A DNA stretch of 12,066 bases from Bifidobacterium breve (GTDB taxonomy: Bacteria > Actinomycetota > Acidimicrobiia > IMCC26256). The notes beneath the pieces were generated by a model, which saw only the letters and a program-made list of their open reading frames with translations, was not told the DNA's origin and searched no databases. Made by a program: the position numbers and the translations under genes. The stretch is from positions 1 to 12,066 of the forward strand of contig CAMDSG010000039.1 of assembly GCA_945907055.1 (NCBI GenBank), in the 5' to 3' direction. Of this stretch, positions 1 to 6,884 are shown piece by piece (within the stretch, counting starts at the first letter, position 1; every line of letters starts with the position of its first letter).

Positions 1-1345
1 CGCCTGTGCGCACACTCAAGAGGGTTACCTCTTTTGAGTACACAAGCTGCGCCGTAGTCGGATTTATTGCGGGCCAGAATGGCGCTTGGTAGAGACCTAT
101 TCGAGCGCTAGGAATGCAGTCCCCAGATGGGATGCATGTAATTTGGCCAGATATACCCGAGTAGTTGGCTACCTTGAGCAGCGCATCGCGCGCCGCTACG
201 CGATTTATTACAGACGAGCCGCGTTCTCCGGGTTGAATCGCCGTAGAGATTGAGGCGACCAAGAGACTCGCTGCATCAAAGGCGTTTGCTTCGTATCCTG
301 TAGTGGGGGCGACCCCGGTTCTACGGACAAATGCAGGTTGAAAATAGGTTCTGTAGAAATCATTTGACTGCAACACGCTCAAGTCGAGCCCCGTCGCAAA
401 AAGATCGTTGGTATTTCCAGCGATACCTGCAAGGGTTGATACTTCTTGGCATCCGTCCCCGACAATTATCGGAATAGCGCGAGTGCGCGCATCGCTTCTT
501 AGGGCAGCAGTGATGTTCGCGCACCCTGGGTTAATAGTGGGGATGAAGATTGCCTTCGGCGCTAATAGGGCAAGCTGCTCAACAAGTTCAGCAGCATCTC
601 CTCCTGACGAGGAGGAGAGTTTTGTAACTACTACACCATTCACCCGTAATTGCTTTCCAAGTGAGTCAGCTAACTCGTTGGAGTACGGGTCTCCAATATC
701 CGCGATAGTCGCTACAGAACTCCAACCTGCCCTGTCTCTAATAAAGGCGGCTGTAACTGCTCGACTGATTAGGTCATTATTTGCGAAACGGAAGTAGTAG
801 GGAGGGCGAGTCCCTTCTCCGGTAAGCGCTGGGGCGGTATTGGATGGTGATAGTAGAAGTACATTGCCATCTGAGTACTTCTCCGCAGCGCCTTGAAGAG
901 CACTCCCAGAGCATGTGGTTCCGATTACTCCGATAAGGCGCTTCTCGGCCAAGAGTCCTCTTGCGGTACGCGCACCATCGGTCGAGCCGCTGCACGTGTC
1001 TTGGGTGGAGAGCACAATTACTTCGTGCCCGTCAATGGTGCCGGGCACACCATCGAAGCGCCCATCCAAGTAATCAATAGCTAACTCAACCCCAACTAGA
1101 GATTCTTTACCTATCGCTATATTTTCCGATAGTTGTGTGCCAATAAATATTGGTTCTCCTATGCCTAAGGGCACGCAGTCAGCCTTCTTCGAGCAAGAGC
1201 TCTCACTCGATGTTTCTCCGGGGGCATTAGAGGTGCTCGACCCGCACGCAGAGGCGGAGATAATTGTGACTGCAGATAGAACCGCGGCGCCTATGAATCT
1301 TGACTTGCGATGTGTCTGCGGCTGACCACTCGAGAGGAGCCTCAT
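1..1345 (-). CDS. Type I periplasmic binding lipoprotein (branched-chain amino acid/amide-type), partial
   Basis: The minus frame is open from an ATG at 1345 to the window edge, giving about 448 residues with the C-terminus missing. The N-terminus has a basic stretch (HRKSR, residues 12-16), a hydrophobic segment (17-33) and a lipobox-like SASAC, so Cys34 is the likely lipidated residue. A Ser/Thr-rich linker follows. The rest reads like a Leu/Ile/Val-type (Peripla_BP_6) receptor: an early GKESLVGVELAIDYL helix, GVIGTTCSGSA, an LLLSPSNTAPALT strand-loop, YYFR, and GYEANAFDAASLL near the end. Many cysteines in the mature part suggest disulfides, as expected outside the membrane. The start overlaps the upstream membrane-protein gene as ATGA, so translation is probably coupled. 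The family usually feeds ABC importers, but no permease is visible and the ligand cannot be inferred. Family assignment is fairly sure; role is open. Confidence 0.85.
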   Translation of the reverse strand, partial: MRLLSSGQPQTHRKSRFIGAAVLSAVTIISASACGSSTSNAPGETSSESSCSKKADCVPLGIGEPIFIGTQLSENIAIGKESLVGVELAIDYLDGRFDGVPGTIDGHEVIVLSTQDTCSGSTDGARTARGLLAEKRLIGVIGTTCSGSALQGAAEKYSDGNVLLLSPSNTAPALTGEGTRPPYYFRFANNDLISRAVTAAFIRDRAGWSSVATIADIGDPYSNELADSLGKQLRVNGVVVTKLSSSSGGDAAELVEQLALLAPKAIFIPTINPGCANITAALRSDARTRAIPIIVGDGCQEVSTLAGIAGNTNDLFATGLDLSVLQSNDFYRTYFQPAFVRRTGVAPTTGYEANAFDAASLLVASISTAIQPGERGSSVINRVAARDALLKVANYSGISGQITCIPSGDCIPSARIGLYQAPFWPAINPTTAQLVYSKEVTLLSVRTG

Positions 1346-2145
1346 CGCGCTATCCACGGTAAGAATGCCCCGCTTGATATCTCTTGAAGAATTTGTTCGA
1401 TGGGAGTAGTGCTTGCCACGAAAGGCCCGCGAAATGGTGCGCTGATTGCAATTACCGCTGCGATGTCGAGTGCAACGAGTGCGATTATGCCTAACGCGAC
1501 GAAGCCATATTTTGGCCCAGCCCTTAGTGCAATTACCAGAGCGTTGATAATCAGTGCCAGCCCCGCGATGACACTCAAAGTGAGGAGCGGCACCGGCAGA
1601 GTCTGAGAGGCTACTGAGACGCGCTGTCTGCGGGCTTCAGTCATCGTCTCTAATGCACTCGCCATTGAGGTTATTGGCGCTTCTGGAGCGTACGGCCTCG
1701 AGGATAGGTCTGCTATCTCTAACTGCAGATCTCCTAGAGCATCGAATGCGGTGGATTGAGTCTCGTCATCGATAGCGAGTGCCCTCCATTCGCTATCTAT
1801 AAGAGCCTTATCGTATTTGCTTAGTAGTGCCTGAATTCGGTAAGTATCGGGTGGAGGCAGACTCGCACTTGCATAAGCAAGGACACTCTGGGCGGCGACC
1901 TCGGTGCTAATCGCTCGCTGCGTCTCGCGCAGTGTCAGGTATTCGCTGTTAATGAGAAAGCCGGTCAAGATTGCGAAGAGGCTCCCTAACGCGGTCATGT
2001 ATGCGGCGGCGGTCATGCCGGCGATCTCAGAGCCTCCATGCTCCAGTTTGATTAGCAAAAGTAAAGAGATAGCGGAGATGAACAAAGTGCCGAGTATGCA
2101 GAGCGCAAGCACAGCCCCTGATGAAAGAGAGGTAAGCCAGGTCAT
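1342..2145 (-). CDS. DUF4239 (bestrophin-like) integral membrane protein
   Basis: This encodes 267 residues from the ATG at 2145, which overlaps the upstream stop as ATGA. A longer frame from 2181 is open, but that start lies deeper inside the upstream gene. Four hydrophobic segments are visible: about 9-33, 42-65, 185-207 and 214-236. Between the second and third pairs lies a mostly helical soluble region of roughly 115 residues with the Tyr...DSEW pattern (Y111, E119-W120). After the last helix comes PFRGPFVASTTPIEQIL. This layout of two helices, a soluble middle, two helices and a PF-G tail matches my knowledge of DUF4239 proteins, whose function is not established. Position between two lipoprotein genes, with ATGA overlaps on both sides, suggests all three products are made together at the membrane. 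An ion-channel role by analogy to bestrophins would be speculation. Confidence 0.8.
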   Translation of the reverse strand: MTWLTSLSSGAVLALCILGTLFISAISLLLLIKLEHGGSEIAGMTAAAYMTALGSLFAILTGFLINSEYLTLRETQRAISTEVAAQSVLAYASASLPPPDTYRIQALLSKYDKALIDSEWRALAIDDETQSTAFDALGDLQLEIADLSSRPYAPEAPITSMASALETMTEARRQRVSVASQTLPVPLLTLSVIAGLALIINALVIALRAGPKYGFVALGIIALVALDIAAVIAISAPFRGPFVASTTPIEQILQEISSGAFLPWIAR

Positions 2146-3236
2146 TTGTTGGATTCTGCTTTCGCTACAGCCGATGCCCAAATTTGACGAACCTCTGCGG
2201 ACTCGGCTTGGGTCGGGAGTATGCCCCCCGAGCGTTTGATCGCTGGTGTAGTACTCGGATCGAGCATTAGGTCCACGAATTCCTTGAGTGCAGGGGAGTC
2301 TGCGACTGCTTGCTGAGAGACGAACAGTAACGAAGGTCGAGTAAGCGGGTAGAGCGCAGAGCGGACCTTGCGAGTGGAGGGCTCCACGCAGCCATCCCCT
2401 GTATTTATAGATACCGGGCTAAGCGCACGTCCCTTGAGATTCAAATCCGCGAGGGTGAGGACTCCGAGAGAACCGGGAGTTCGAAGCGTTGAATCGCGCA
2501 CAAGCGCCTCGCTCTCAAATGCGGTGTAGTCGCCCCTTGTGCTCGCCTCAGTACCGCGAGTTGTTGCTTCCTGGCTGAGGCCTTGGTCTGAGATGACCTC
2601 CATGATTCCAGAGGAAGGAGGTGGGCCGAATATGGCTAAGGGGCCACTTGGAAGAGATGCTTTCTCGGTCTCCGGGAGTAGCGGCGATCCATCCCAAGTA
2701 TTTACTCCGAATGACTCAATGCCTAGGAGCGCATAAAGAGCGGTGTATGAAAGACATCTAGGGGGGCCATCGGCGGGGCGTGTAACTAGTACAACAGCAT
2801 CTCGCGCTAGTAGGAGTCGCACTGGAGAGACGTTGCTCTCTTGACAGGATGTCTTCTCGGCCTCGGTTAGTTCCCTTGCTGCGGTTGCGAGTGGTGCGAG
2901 ACCATCGCATAGTAGAGCGATGCCATCGGAGGTCCCTGTGAGAGCGACGTTGAAGCGAACTAATGGGTTCGCCTCTGCGAATCTGCCACCCGTCTCAGAG
3001 ACGACTTGGAGGAATGAGGGCGATCCTTGGATTTTGATTGATCCACTAAGTGGAGCGGGGGCTGCGCAGGCGGCGACGGCGCTGCCGATCGCTAAAAGGG
3101 CTGCACCTACTCGAAGTAACGAGTTGGCTCTGCTCCTGACTACCTGAATTCCGCTTGCCGCGAGGTGCTCTGAGCGCTGAGTTGTAGTTCTAAGAATCGG
3201 TGACCCCATCATGTGGGTGATGAGGATAGTGGACAT
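2142..3236 (-). CDS. PstS-like (type II) substrate-binding lipoprotein
   Basis: This encodes 364 residues from the ATG at 3236. ATGs at 3212 and 3209 are alternative starts, and none has a clear Shine-Dalgarno sequence. The signal region has Arg residues (VVRSRANSLLR), then a hydrophobic run ending in SAVAAC, so Cys57 is the predicted lipidated residue. The mature part begins GSIKIQGSPSFLQVV and continues with FAEANPLVRF and GTSDGIALLCDG. This is the usual start of PstS-like domains, where the glycine/serine loops contact an oxyanion. Later landmarks are ARDAVVLVT, a lobe-crossing PPPSSGIMEVI loop, GSLGVLTLADL, and PLTRPSLLFVS near the end. The protein opens a three-gene minus-strand operon. 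Phosphate is a possible ligand, but no pstC/A/B genes are present, so another anion or a sensing role is equally possible. Confidence 0.8.
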   Translation of the reverse strand: MSTILITHMMGSPILRTTTQRSEHLAASGIQVVRSRANSLLRVGAALLAIGSAVAACAAPAPLSGSIKIQGSPSFLQVVSETGGRFAEANPLVRFNVALTGTSDGIALLCDGLAPLATAARELTEAEKTSCQESNVSPVRLLLARDAVVLVTRPADGPPRCLSYTALYALLGIESFGVNTWDGSPLLPETEKASLPSGPLAIFGPPPSSGIMEVISDQGLSQEATTRGTEASTRGDYTAFESEALVRDSTLRTPGSLGVLTLADLNLKGRALSPVSINTGDGCVEPSTRKVRSALYPLTRPSLLFVSQQAVADSPALKEFVDLMLDPSTTPAIKRSGGILPTQAESAEVRQIWASAVAKAESNK

Positions 3237-3367
3237 GGTCGAGATTGACTGAGGCGAATTGTTGAGTCCGAGTGCCGATTAGGTGAATATTTGGGGATTC
3301 GCGCTCCTGACTCCTCAGCGGCGATCTCTCGTGTATGGCGGCGTTATTGCTCGGATACTCGGGACTG
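3237..3367. other. Intergenic gap between desulfurase and PstS-like gene
   Basis: This 131-base gap lies between two minus-strand genes. I find no convincing stem-loop plus T-tract terminator and no clear -35/-10 pair on the minus strand. A TATTCA hexamer (minus strand, near 3283-3288) is the only weak -10 candidate. The gap is long enough to hold a separate promoter for the three-gene lipoprotein operon, but the sequence does not prove one. Confidence 0.4.
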
Positions 3368-4543
3368 TTACGGGCGCAGTAGGCGAAGGTCTCTTAAAAC
3401 TGCTTCTAATGCAGGCCCAAATGCCGCCGCATCGGCGAGTGTTGTGCTCCAACCTACCGAGACTCTGAGCGATCGATCTGCCGCTGCCCCCATTGCTAAA
3501 AGCACTGGTGACGGCTCGAGTACTTCACTAGAGCATGCTGATCCAGAGTGCACTGCAATTCCGCGTGCGTCGAGTGCGAGTAATACGGGCTCTGCCTCAA
3601 CATCGTTGATGGTTATGCAGAGAACATGTGGGAGACGCCTCGCCGGATCAAGAGGCCCAACTCTCGTAACGCCCTCAATCCCGTTGCAGTACTTCTCTAT
3701 TAAATCGGTCTGTGCAAAATTTGCCGCTGATTCATTCTCAAGATTGGTTGCGACCTCTTGTGCGGCTACCCCAAAGCCAACCATCGCTGCAACATCTTCT
3801 AATCCAGCACGACGCGCCCGTTCCTGTGCGCCGCCAAGCATGAGTGGAGGTATACGCAGTCCGCGTCGCACAAACATCGCGCCTGCCCCCTTAGGTCCGC
3901 CAAATTTATGTGCACTAATGATCGCTAGGTCAACGTCGAGTGCTGCTAGATCAACCGGTATGTGCCCAACGCCAGATGCTGCATCGCAGAGGATAAGTGG
4001 AGTAGCGCCGCACTCCTTGGCCGCGGCTCGGATAGCTCGCACGGCTTCATGCACCGGCTGAACAGAGCCGACCTCATGGTTAGCAAGTTGCAGCGCAACG
4101 AGAGCAGTCTCAGGGCGGATCGCAGATGCGATCTCTTGCGGGTCGATCAACCCCTCAGCGTCGCAGCCCACGATTGAGGAGGCCCCTGCTCTCTGGGCGA
4201 CCACGCTCTCAATGGAGTCTCCGACGCATGAGTGCTCGATGGCGCTAGCAACAATATGTGCGCCACGCTCTGGGGATTGATCAACTGCACGTGCAACCGC
4301 ACCAAAAACCCCTGCATTTGCAGCCTCCGTGCCCCCAGAGGTGAAGACAATCTCCCTAGGGCGAACCCCTAGAAGATCAGCGACCTGCTCGCGTGCTACC
4401 TCAAGAGCGACTCGAGTCGTGAGCCCCTCAGCGTGAAGGCGCCCGGGGTCTGCGTAGTGATCCCGAAGATACGGCAGCATCGCCTCAAAGGCAGAGGGTC
4501 GGAGCGGAGATGCACTCGCATGATCTAGATAGTGGCGCGTCAT
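3368..4543 (-). CDS. Class V aminotransferase-fold cysteine desulfurase
   Basis: PLP enzyme predicted to take sulfur from L-cysteine as a persulfide for iron-sulfur or thiolation pathways. The ATG at 4543 gives 391 residues, a normal length. An in-frame ATG at 4633 would overlap the regulator gene by 74 bases and adds a tail before the conserved YLDHASASPL start. Motifs in order: FTSGGTEAANAG (67-78); IEHSC with PLP-stacking His104; LANHEVGSVQP (153-163); CDAAS with PLP-nitrogen-binding Asp187; SAHKFGGPKGAG with Schiff-base Lys213; GGAQERARRAG (237-247); and SGSACSS with catalytic Cys337. Two positions are unusual: Ser190 stands where IscS/NifS enzymes usually have Gln (DAxQ), and His156 replaces the second Asn of NNE. 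The main catalytic residues remain, so activity is expected. It lies 16 bases behind the SufR-like regulator and is probably co-transcribed with it. Confidence 0.92.
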   Translation of the reverse strand: MTRHYLDHASASPLRPSAFEAMLPYLRDHYADPGRLHAEGLTTRVALEVAREQVADLLGVRPREIVFTSGGTEAANAGVFGAVARAVDQSPERGAHIVASAIEHSCVGDSIESVVAQRAGASSIVGCDAEGLIDPQEIASAIRPETALVALQLANHEVGSVQPVHEAVRAIRAAAKECGATPLILCDAASGVGHIPVDLAALDVDLAIISAHKFGGPKGAGAMFVRRGLRIPPLMLGGAQERARRAGLEDVAAMVGFGVAAQEVATNLENESAANFAQTDLIEKYCNGIEGVTRVGPLDPARRLPHVLCITINDVEAEPVLLALDARGIAVHSGSACSSEVLEPSPVLLAMGAAADRSLRVSVGWSTTLADAAAFGPALEAVLRDLRLLRP

Positions 4544-4559
4544 CGAATTGGAGTGCCGC

Positions 4560-5345
4560 TCACCCGAGAAGAGTGACGCAGGTGTCGTCCCCCGAAGTGC
4601 GCCGCGCCTCTTGAGTCGATGCAGTCTCGCCATATAGACCAGCCATCAGGCCACGTATCATCCCATGGTCAACAGCGCAGATCACATGTGGATACTGCTG
4701 GGCTGCGATTCCGAATGGGCAAGAGTCCGCGACGATTGTCATCTCAGAGCCGCGCGCCTCTGCATGTGCGGCAAAGCCATGGGCAGTTAGCGCCTCCGCA
4801 ACAGTTGCGACCGCCTCCTTTACAGAGCGTTGATGCTCAGCCGGCGCCATGCGTGATGCCAACTCATGTCCGTATGCATAACCAACCTCACCCGCCATGA
4901 CCTCGGCTTGTTCGGGGGGCAGCAGATCTAGAGCGCGCGCTAATAGAGTTCCGATTAGGTCATCACGCCCTGGAGGATTAGCGATGTTCGTCGCAGCCTC
5001 GGAGACTCGATAACGCTTCGAGGGCCTACCTGCGGAGCGCGTGTCTTGGTCATTGGGTCGCGCTGTGTCGACAATCACATAGCCAGCGGCAGCGAGTTTC
5101 TCAAGATGGTGACGCGCAACATTTGAGTGGAGGTTGAAGCGCTCGGCAATCTCTCCGGCAGTCATCCCGGTTCGAGCATCGCGAATAAGGAGGTAGATCT
5201 CGCGTCGAGTGGGGTCTCCGAAGGCATTTGTGACCGCACTGACCGCAGCATTGAACTCAACGGGGTCGAAGTGGGGCAGATCAGGTATGGCTGTGGCAGT
5301 GACGCTGAGATGAGCCCTGCCTGAATCGGGGAGTCTCGGTGACAT
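4560..5345 (-). CDS. SufR-like winged-helix regulator, probable Fe-S sensor
   Basis: This encodes 261 residues from the ATG at 5345. The N-terminal half is an ArsR/DeoR-type winged helix: FGDPTRREIYLLI (42-54), the recognition-helix region AERFNLHSNVARHHLEKL (67-84), and a wing ending GRPSKRYRV (106-114). Residues 128-200 form a helical domain with an Ala/Gly-rich GYAYGHELA. The C-terminus holds Cys209 (SCPFG), Cys223 (HVICAVDH) and Cys256 (DDTC), arranged like the cluster-binding region of SufR-family repressors. One Cys of the four-Cys cyanobacterial pattern has no obvious counterpart, so a three-Cys cluster site is likely. It is divergent from mrp and probably co-transcribed with the cysteine desulfurase, which supports regulation of Fe-S or sulfur genes. 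The -10 box and a palindrome lie immediately upstream, suggesting autoregulation. No other suf genes are visible, so SufR itself is not claimed. Confidence 0.85.
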   Translation of the reverse strand: MSPRLPDSGRAHLSVTATAIPDLPHFDPVEFNAAVSAVTNAFGDPTRREIYLLIRDARTGMTAGEIAERFNLHSNVARHHLEKLAAAGYVIVDTARPNDQDTRSAGRPSKRYRVSEAATNIANPPGRDDLIGTLLARALDLLPPEQAEVMAGEVGYAYGHELASRMAPAEHQRSVKEAVATVAEALTAHGFAAHAEARGSEMTIVADSCPFGIAAQQYPHVICAVDHGMIRGLMAGLYGETASTQEARRTSGDDTCVTLLG

Positions 5346-5351
5346 CTGCGT

Positions 5352-5357
5352 ATTCTA
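5352..5357 (-). promoter_or_regulatory. Probable -10 box of the SufR-like gene (leaderless transcript)
   Basis: The minus strand reads TAGAAT here, one base off TATAAT. Only six bases (ACGCAG) separate it from the ATG at 5345, so transcription would begin at or next to the start codon. Leaderless mRNAs are common in actinobacteria. No good -35 box is seen, and no Shine-Dalgarno sequence precedes this ATG. Confidence 0.55.
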
Positions 5358-5370
5358 CCTATGTCGGTAG
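5355..5370. promoter_or_regulatory. Hyphenated palindrome, likely operator between regulator and mrp
   Basis: The sequence is CTACC, six bases (TATGTC), then GGTAG: perfect 5-bp arms. It is the only clear inverted repeat in the 46-base divergent gap and overlaps the TAGAAT -10 box of the regulator. A dimer bound here would block that promoter. The arm-N6-arm layout resembles the CAAC-N6-GTTG operator described for cyanobacterial SufR, although the bases differ. Control of mrp from the same site is an inference. Confidence 0.55.
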
Positions 5371-5381
5371 TGGAAATACTC

Positions 5382-5386
5382 GGGAG
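5382..5386 (+). promoter_or_regulatory. Ribosome binding site fixing the mrp start
   Basis: GGGAG lies five bases before the ATG at 5392. The in-frame GTG at 5386 starts on the last base of this motif and would have no binding site of its own, so the ATG is chosen. Confidence 0.6.
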
Positions 5387-5391
5387 TGAGA

Positions 5392-6534
5392 ATGGCGAGT
5401 CAACTAGAGGCAAATACAGCGCTAGGGGAGGTCCAGGACCCTGAACTGCGCCGAAGTCTCGTCGATCTCGGGATTATTCGCTCAGTCGCTGTGGACGGCG
5501 ATCTGGCGGTTATCGGGATTGTTCCGCCGCTCGAGGACCTTGGGTACCGAGGGGCCCTTCACGGAGTTATCACCGAGGCGCTAGTAGCCCTCGAAGGCAT
5601 ATCGCGCGTCGAATTCACAGTGACCGAGCCAACTGCTGCTGAGTTAAAGGCCGTTGCATCGCGCCTACGCCGTGAGCCTCCACCCAACCCGCTTGCTGTG
5701 ACCGACGCTGCGAAGCCGCCACCGCCGCGTCAGCGCTCTAACCCGTTTGGGAGTTCGAATACACGCATACTCGCGATTGCATCGGGTAAAGGCGGGGTCG
5801 GTAAATCCTCGATCACGACCAACCTTGCAATCGCTCTCGCTCAGCGCGGGCACAGTGTCGCCGCAGTGGATGCAGATGTGTGGGGATTCTCAATGCCGCG
5901 CATGCTCGGCATACATCGCCCGCCCGAGACCATCGATGACCTCATCATTCCCCCCTCTGCAAATGGTATTCGCCTCATCTCAATGGGTTACTTCGCTCGT
6001 GAAGACCAAGCAGTTGTATGGCGTGGTCCGATGCTGCATAAGGCGCTTGAGCAATTTCTTACAGATGTGTATTGGGACGAGCCCGATTACTTGCTTGTAG
6101 ACATGCCCCCAGGTACCGGAGATGTCTCGCTATCAATTGCGCAGTTCTTGCCTCGCGCTGAGGTAATCGTGGTCACGACTCCCCAGCCAGCGGCCCAGAA
6201 AGTTGCCCAGCGAGCAGCGGCCATGGCCGAGAAAGTTGATCTCAAGGTCATCGGCGTGATCGAGAACATGTCTTGGTTCCGTGGTGACGACGGGAAGTCA
6301 TACGAGATCTTCGGGCAAGGCGGTGGCGACGAGTTAGCAACCACCCTGGGAGTCCCTCTACTAGCAAAGATTCCCCTAGTTCCAGTCTTGAGGAAGGGCG
6401 GAGACGACGGGAAGCCGATCATCATTTCCCATCCAGATGATGAGGCCTCCGCCTGCTTCAGGGCTGCAGCGGAGCGTATTGATACCGACCTAGCTCCTCG
6501 TCAGATCAGGCGACCCGAACTACTCATTAACTAA
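5392..6534 (+). CDS. mrp: Mrp/NBP35-family P-loop ATPase (Fe-S carrier family)
   Basis: This encodes 380 residues. Residues about 7-90 form a MIP18/DUF59-like domain (VQDPELRRSLVDLGIIRSV). A Pro-rich linker (96-118) follows, then the ATPase: deviant Walker A SGKGGVGKSS (131-140), VDADVWGFSMPRMLG (159-173), VVWRGPM, DYLLVDMPPGTGDVSLS (232-248), VTTPQPAA and VIENMSWF (289-296). Family members bind and transfer Fe-S clusters as dimers, using a CxxC just after the MSxF motif. Here that segment reads MSWFRGDDGKSYEIFG with no cysteine, and the DUF59 domain lacks its usual Cys. The only Cys in the protein is Cys355. Several actinobacterial Mrp proteins share this loss, from memory. The gene is divergent from the SufR-like regulator and probably depends on it. 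Identification is secure; cluster carriage is doubtful. Confidence 0.93.
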   Translation: MASQLEANTALGEVQDPELRRSLVDLGIIRSVAVDGDLAVIGIVPPLEDLGYRGALHGVITEALVALEGISRVEFTVTEPTAAELKAVASRLRREPPPNPLAVTDAAKPPPPRQRSNPFGSSNTRILAIASGKGGVGKSSITTNLAIALAQRGHSVAAVDADVWGFSMPRMLGIHRPPETIDDLIIPPSANGIRLISMGYFAREDQAVVWRGPMLHKALEQFLTDVYWDEPDYLLVDMPPGTGDVSLSIAQFLPRAEVIVVTTPQPAAQKVAQRAAAMAEKVDLKVIGVIENMSWFRGDDGKSYEIFGQGGGDELATTLGVPLLAKIPLVPVLRKGGDDGKPIIISHPDDEASACFRAAAERIDTDLAPRQIRRPELLIN

Positions 6535-6585
6535 TTGGGCTTTCTCTAGTTGCAGCGCCTTTCGCGAACCCGAGGCAGAGACCGC

Positions 6586-6591
6586 TACGAT
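6586..6591 (+). promoter_or_regulatory. Candidate -10 box for the DUF3107-ATPase operon
   Basis: TACGAT fits the actinobacterial TANNNT -10 pattern. The best upstream match for a -35 is poor (TTCGCG at 6561-6566, 19-base spacer). A start near 6598 would give a leader of about 55 bases containing the 16-bp direct repeats. Confidence 0.3.
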
Positions 6592-6604
6592 ACGCAGGCA
6601 CCAA

Positions 6605-6636
6605 CATTTAAGAACGTCAATATTCAAGAACGTCAC
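6605..6636 (+). repeat. Tandem 16-bp direct repeat upstream of DUF3107
   Basis: Two adjacent 16-base units differ at only three positions: CATTTAAGAACGTCAA and TATTCAAGAACGTCAC, sharing the core AAGAACGTCA (6610-6619 and 6626-6635). They end just before the ribosome binding site of DUF3107. Paired direct repeats here could be a protein-binding site or part of the mRNA leader. I do not recognise the motif. Confidence 0.6.
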
Positions 6637-6639
6637 AAT

Positions 6640-6645
6640 GAGGGG
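6640..6645 (+). promoter_or_regulatory. Ribosome binding site fixing the DUF3107 start
   Basis: GAGGGG lies seven bases before the ATG at 6653. An in-frame ATG at 6638 overlaps this motif and has none of its own. The later ATG also gives the MEVRIGV start typical of the family. Confidence 0.65.
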
Positions 6646-6652
6646 TAAATCA

Positions 6653-6880
6653 ATGGAAGTAAGAATCGGCGTCGTCTACTCGGCAAAGGAACTCAACTTA
6701 GACATTGAAGGCACCCCTGACGAAGTAGCTTCTCAGGTCAACGCAGGCCTCGCAGCCTCTGGAACCATCCTCTGGCTAGCTGACAGCAAGGGCCGACGTG
6801 TAGGTGTACCCGCAGACAAGATTGCGTACATCGAGATCGTCGGCGAGGACGCTGCTAAGAGGGTCGGCTTCGGCCGCTAA
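6653..6880 (+). CDS. DUF3107 family small protein
   Basis: This encodes 75 residues, the usual size of this actinobacterial family. It begins MEVRIGVVYSAKEL, has an acidic centre (PDEVASQVNAGLAASG), and ends with the family-typical KGRRVGVPADKIAYIEI and a C-terminal RVGFG. The biochemical role is unknown; the fold appears to be a short alpha/beta domain without catalytic motifs that I recognise. It is the first gene of a tight plus-strand operon, with only four bases separating it from the first ArsA-like ATPase. From memory, the M. tuberculosis member (Rv3208A, TB9.4) lies in the same broad neighbourhood as whiB1 and pdtaS, which fits the right half of this window. Assignment is confident; function is not. 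Confidence 0.88.
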   Translation: MEVRIGVVYSAKELNLDIEGTPDEVASQVNAGLAASGTILWLADSKGRRVGVPADKIAYIEIVGEDAAKRVGFGR

Positions 6881-6884
6881 GTAA

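Noticed and set aside
408..1325. Several short open frames on both strands in the first 1.3 kb, suggesting a decayed region
   Set aside because: One uninterrupted minus-strand lipoprotein frame runs from 1345 to the edge and explains the whole stretch.
3291..4061. Long open plus-strand frame of 256 codons opposite the cysteine desulfurase
   Set aside because: Its translation is Ser/Thr/Ala/Arg-rich with no domain, and the opposite strand carries all desulfurase motifs. It is an antisense shadow.
4544..4633. Upstream ATG extending the cysteine desulfurase by 30 residues
   Set aside because: It would overlap the regulator gene by 74 bases, and conserved desulfurase sequence starts only after the ATG at 4543.
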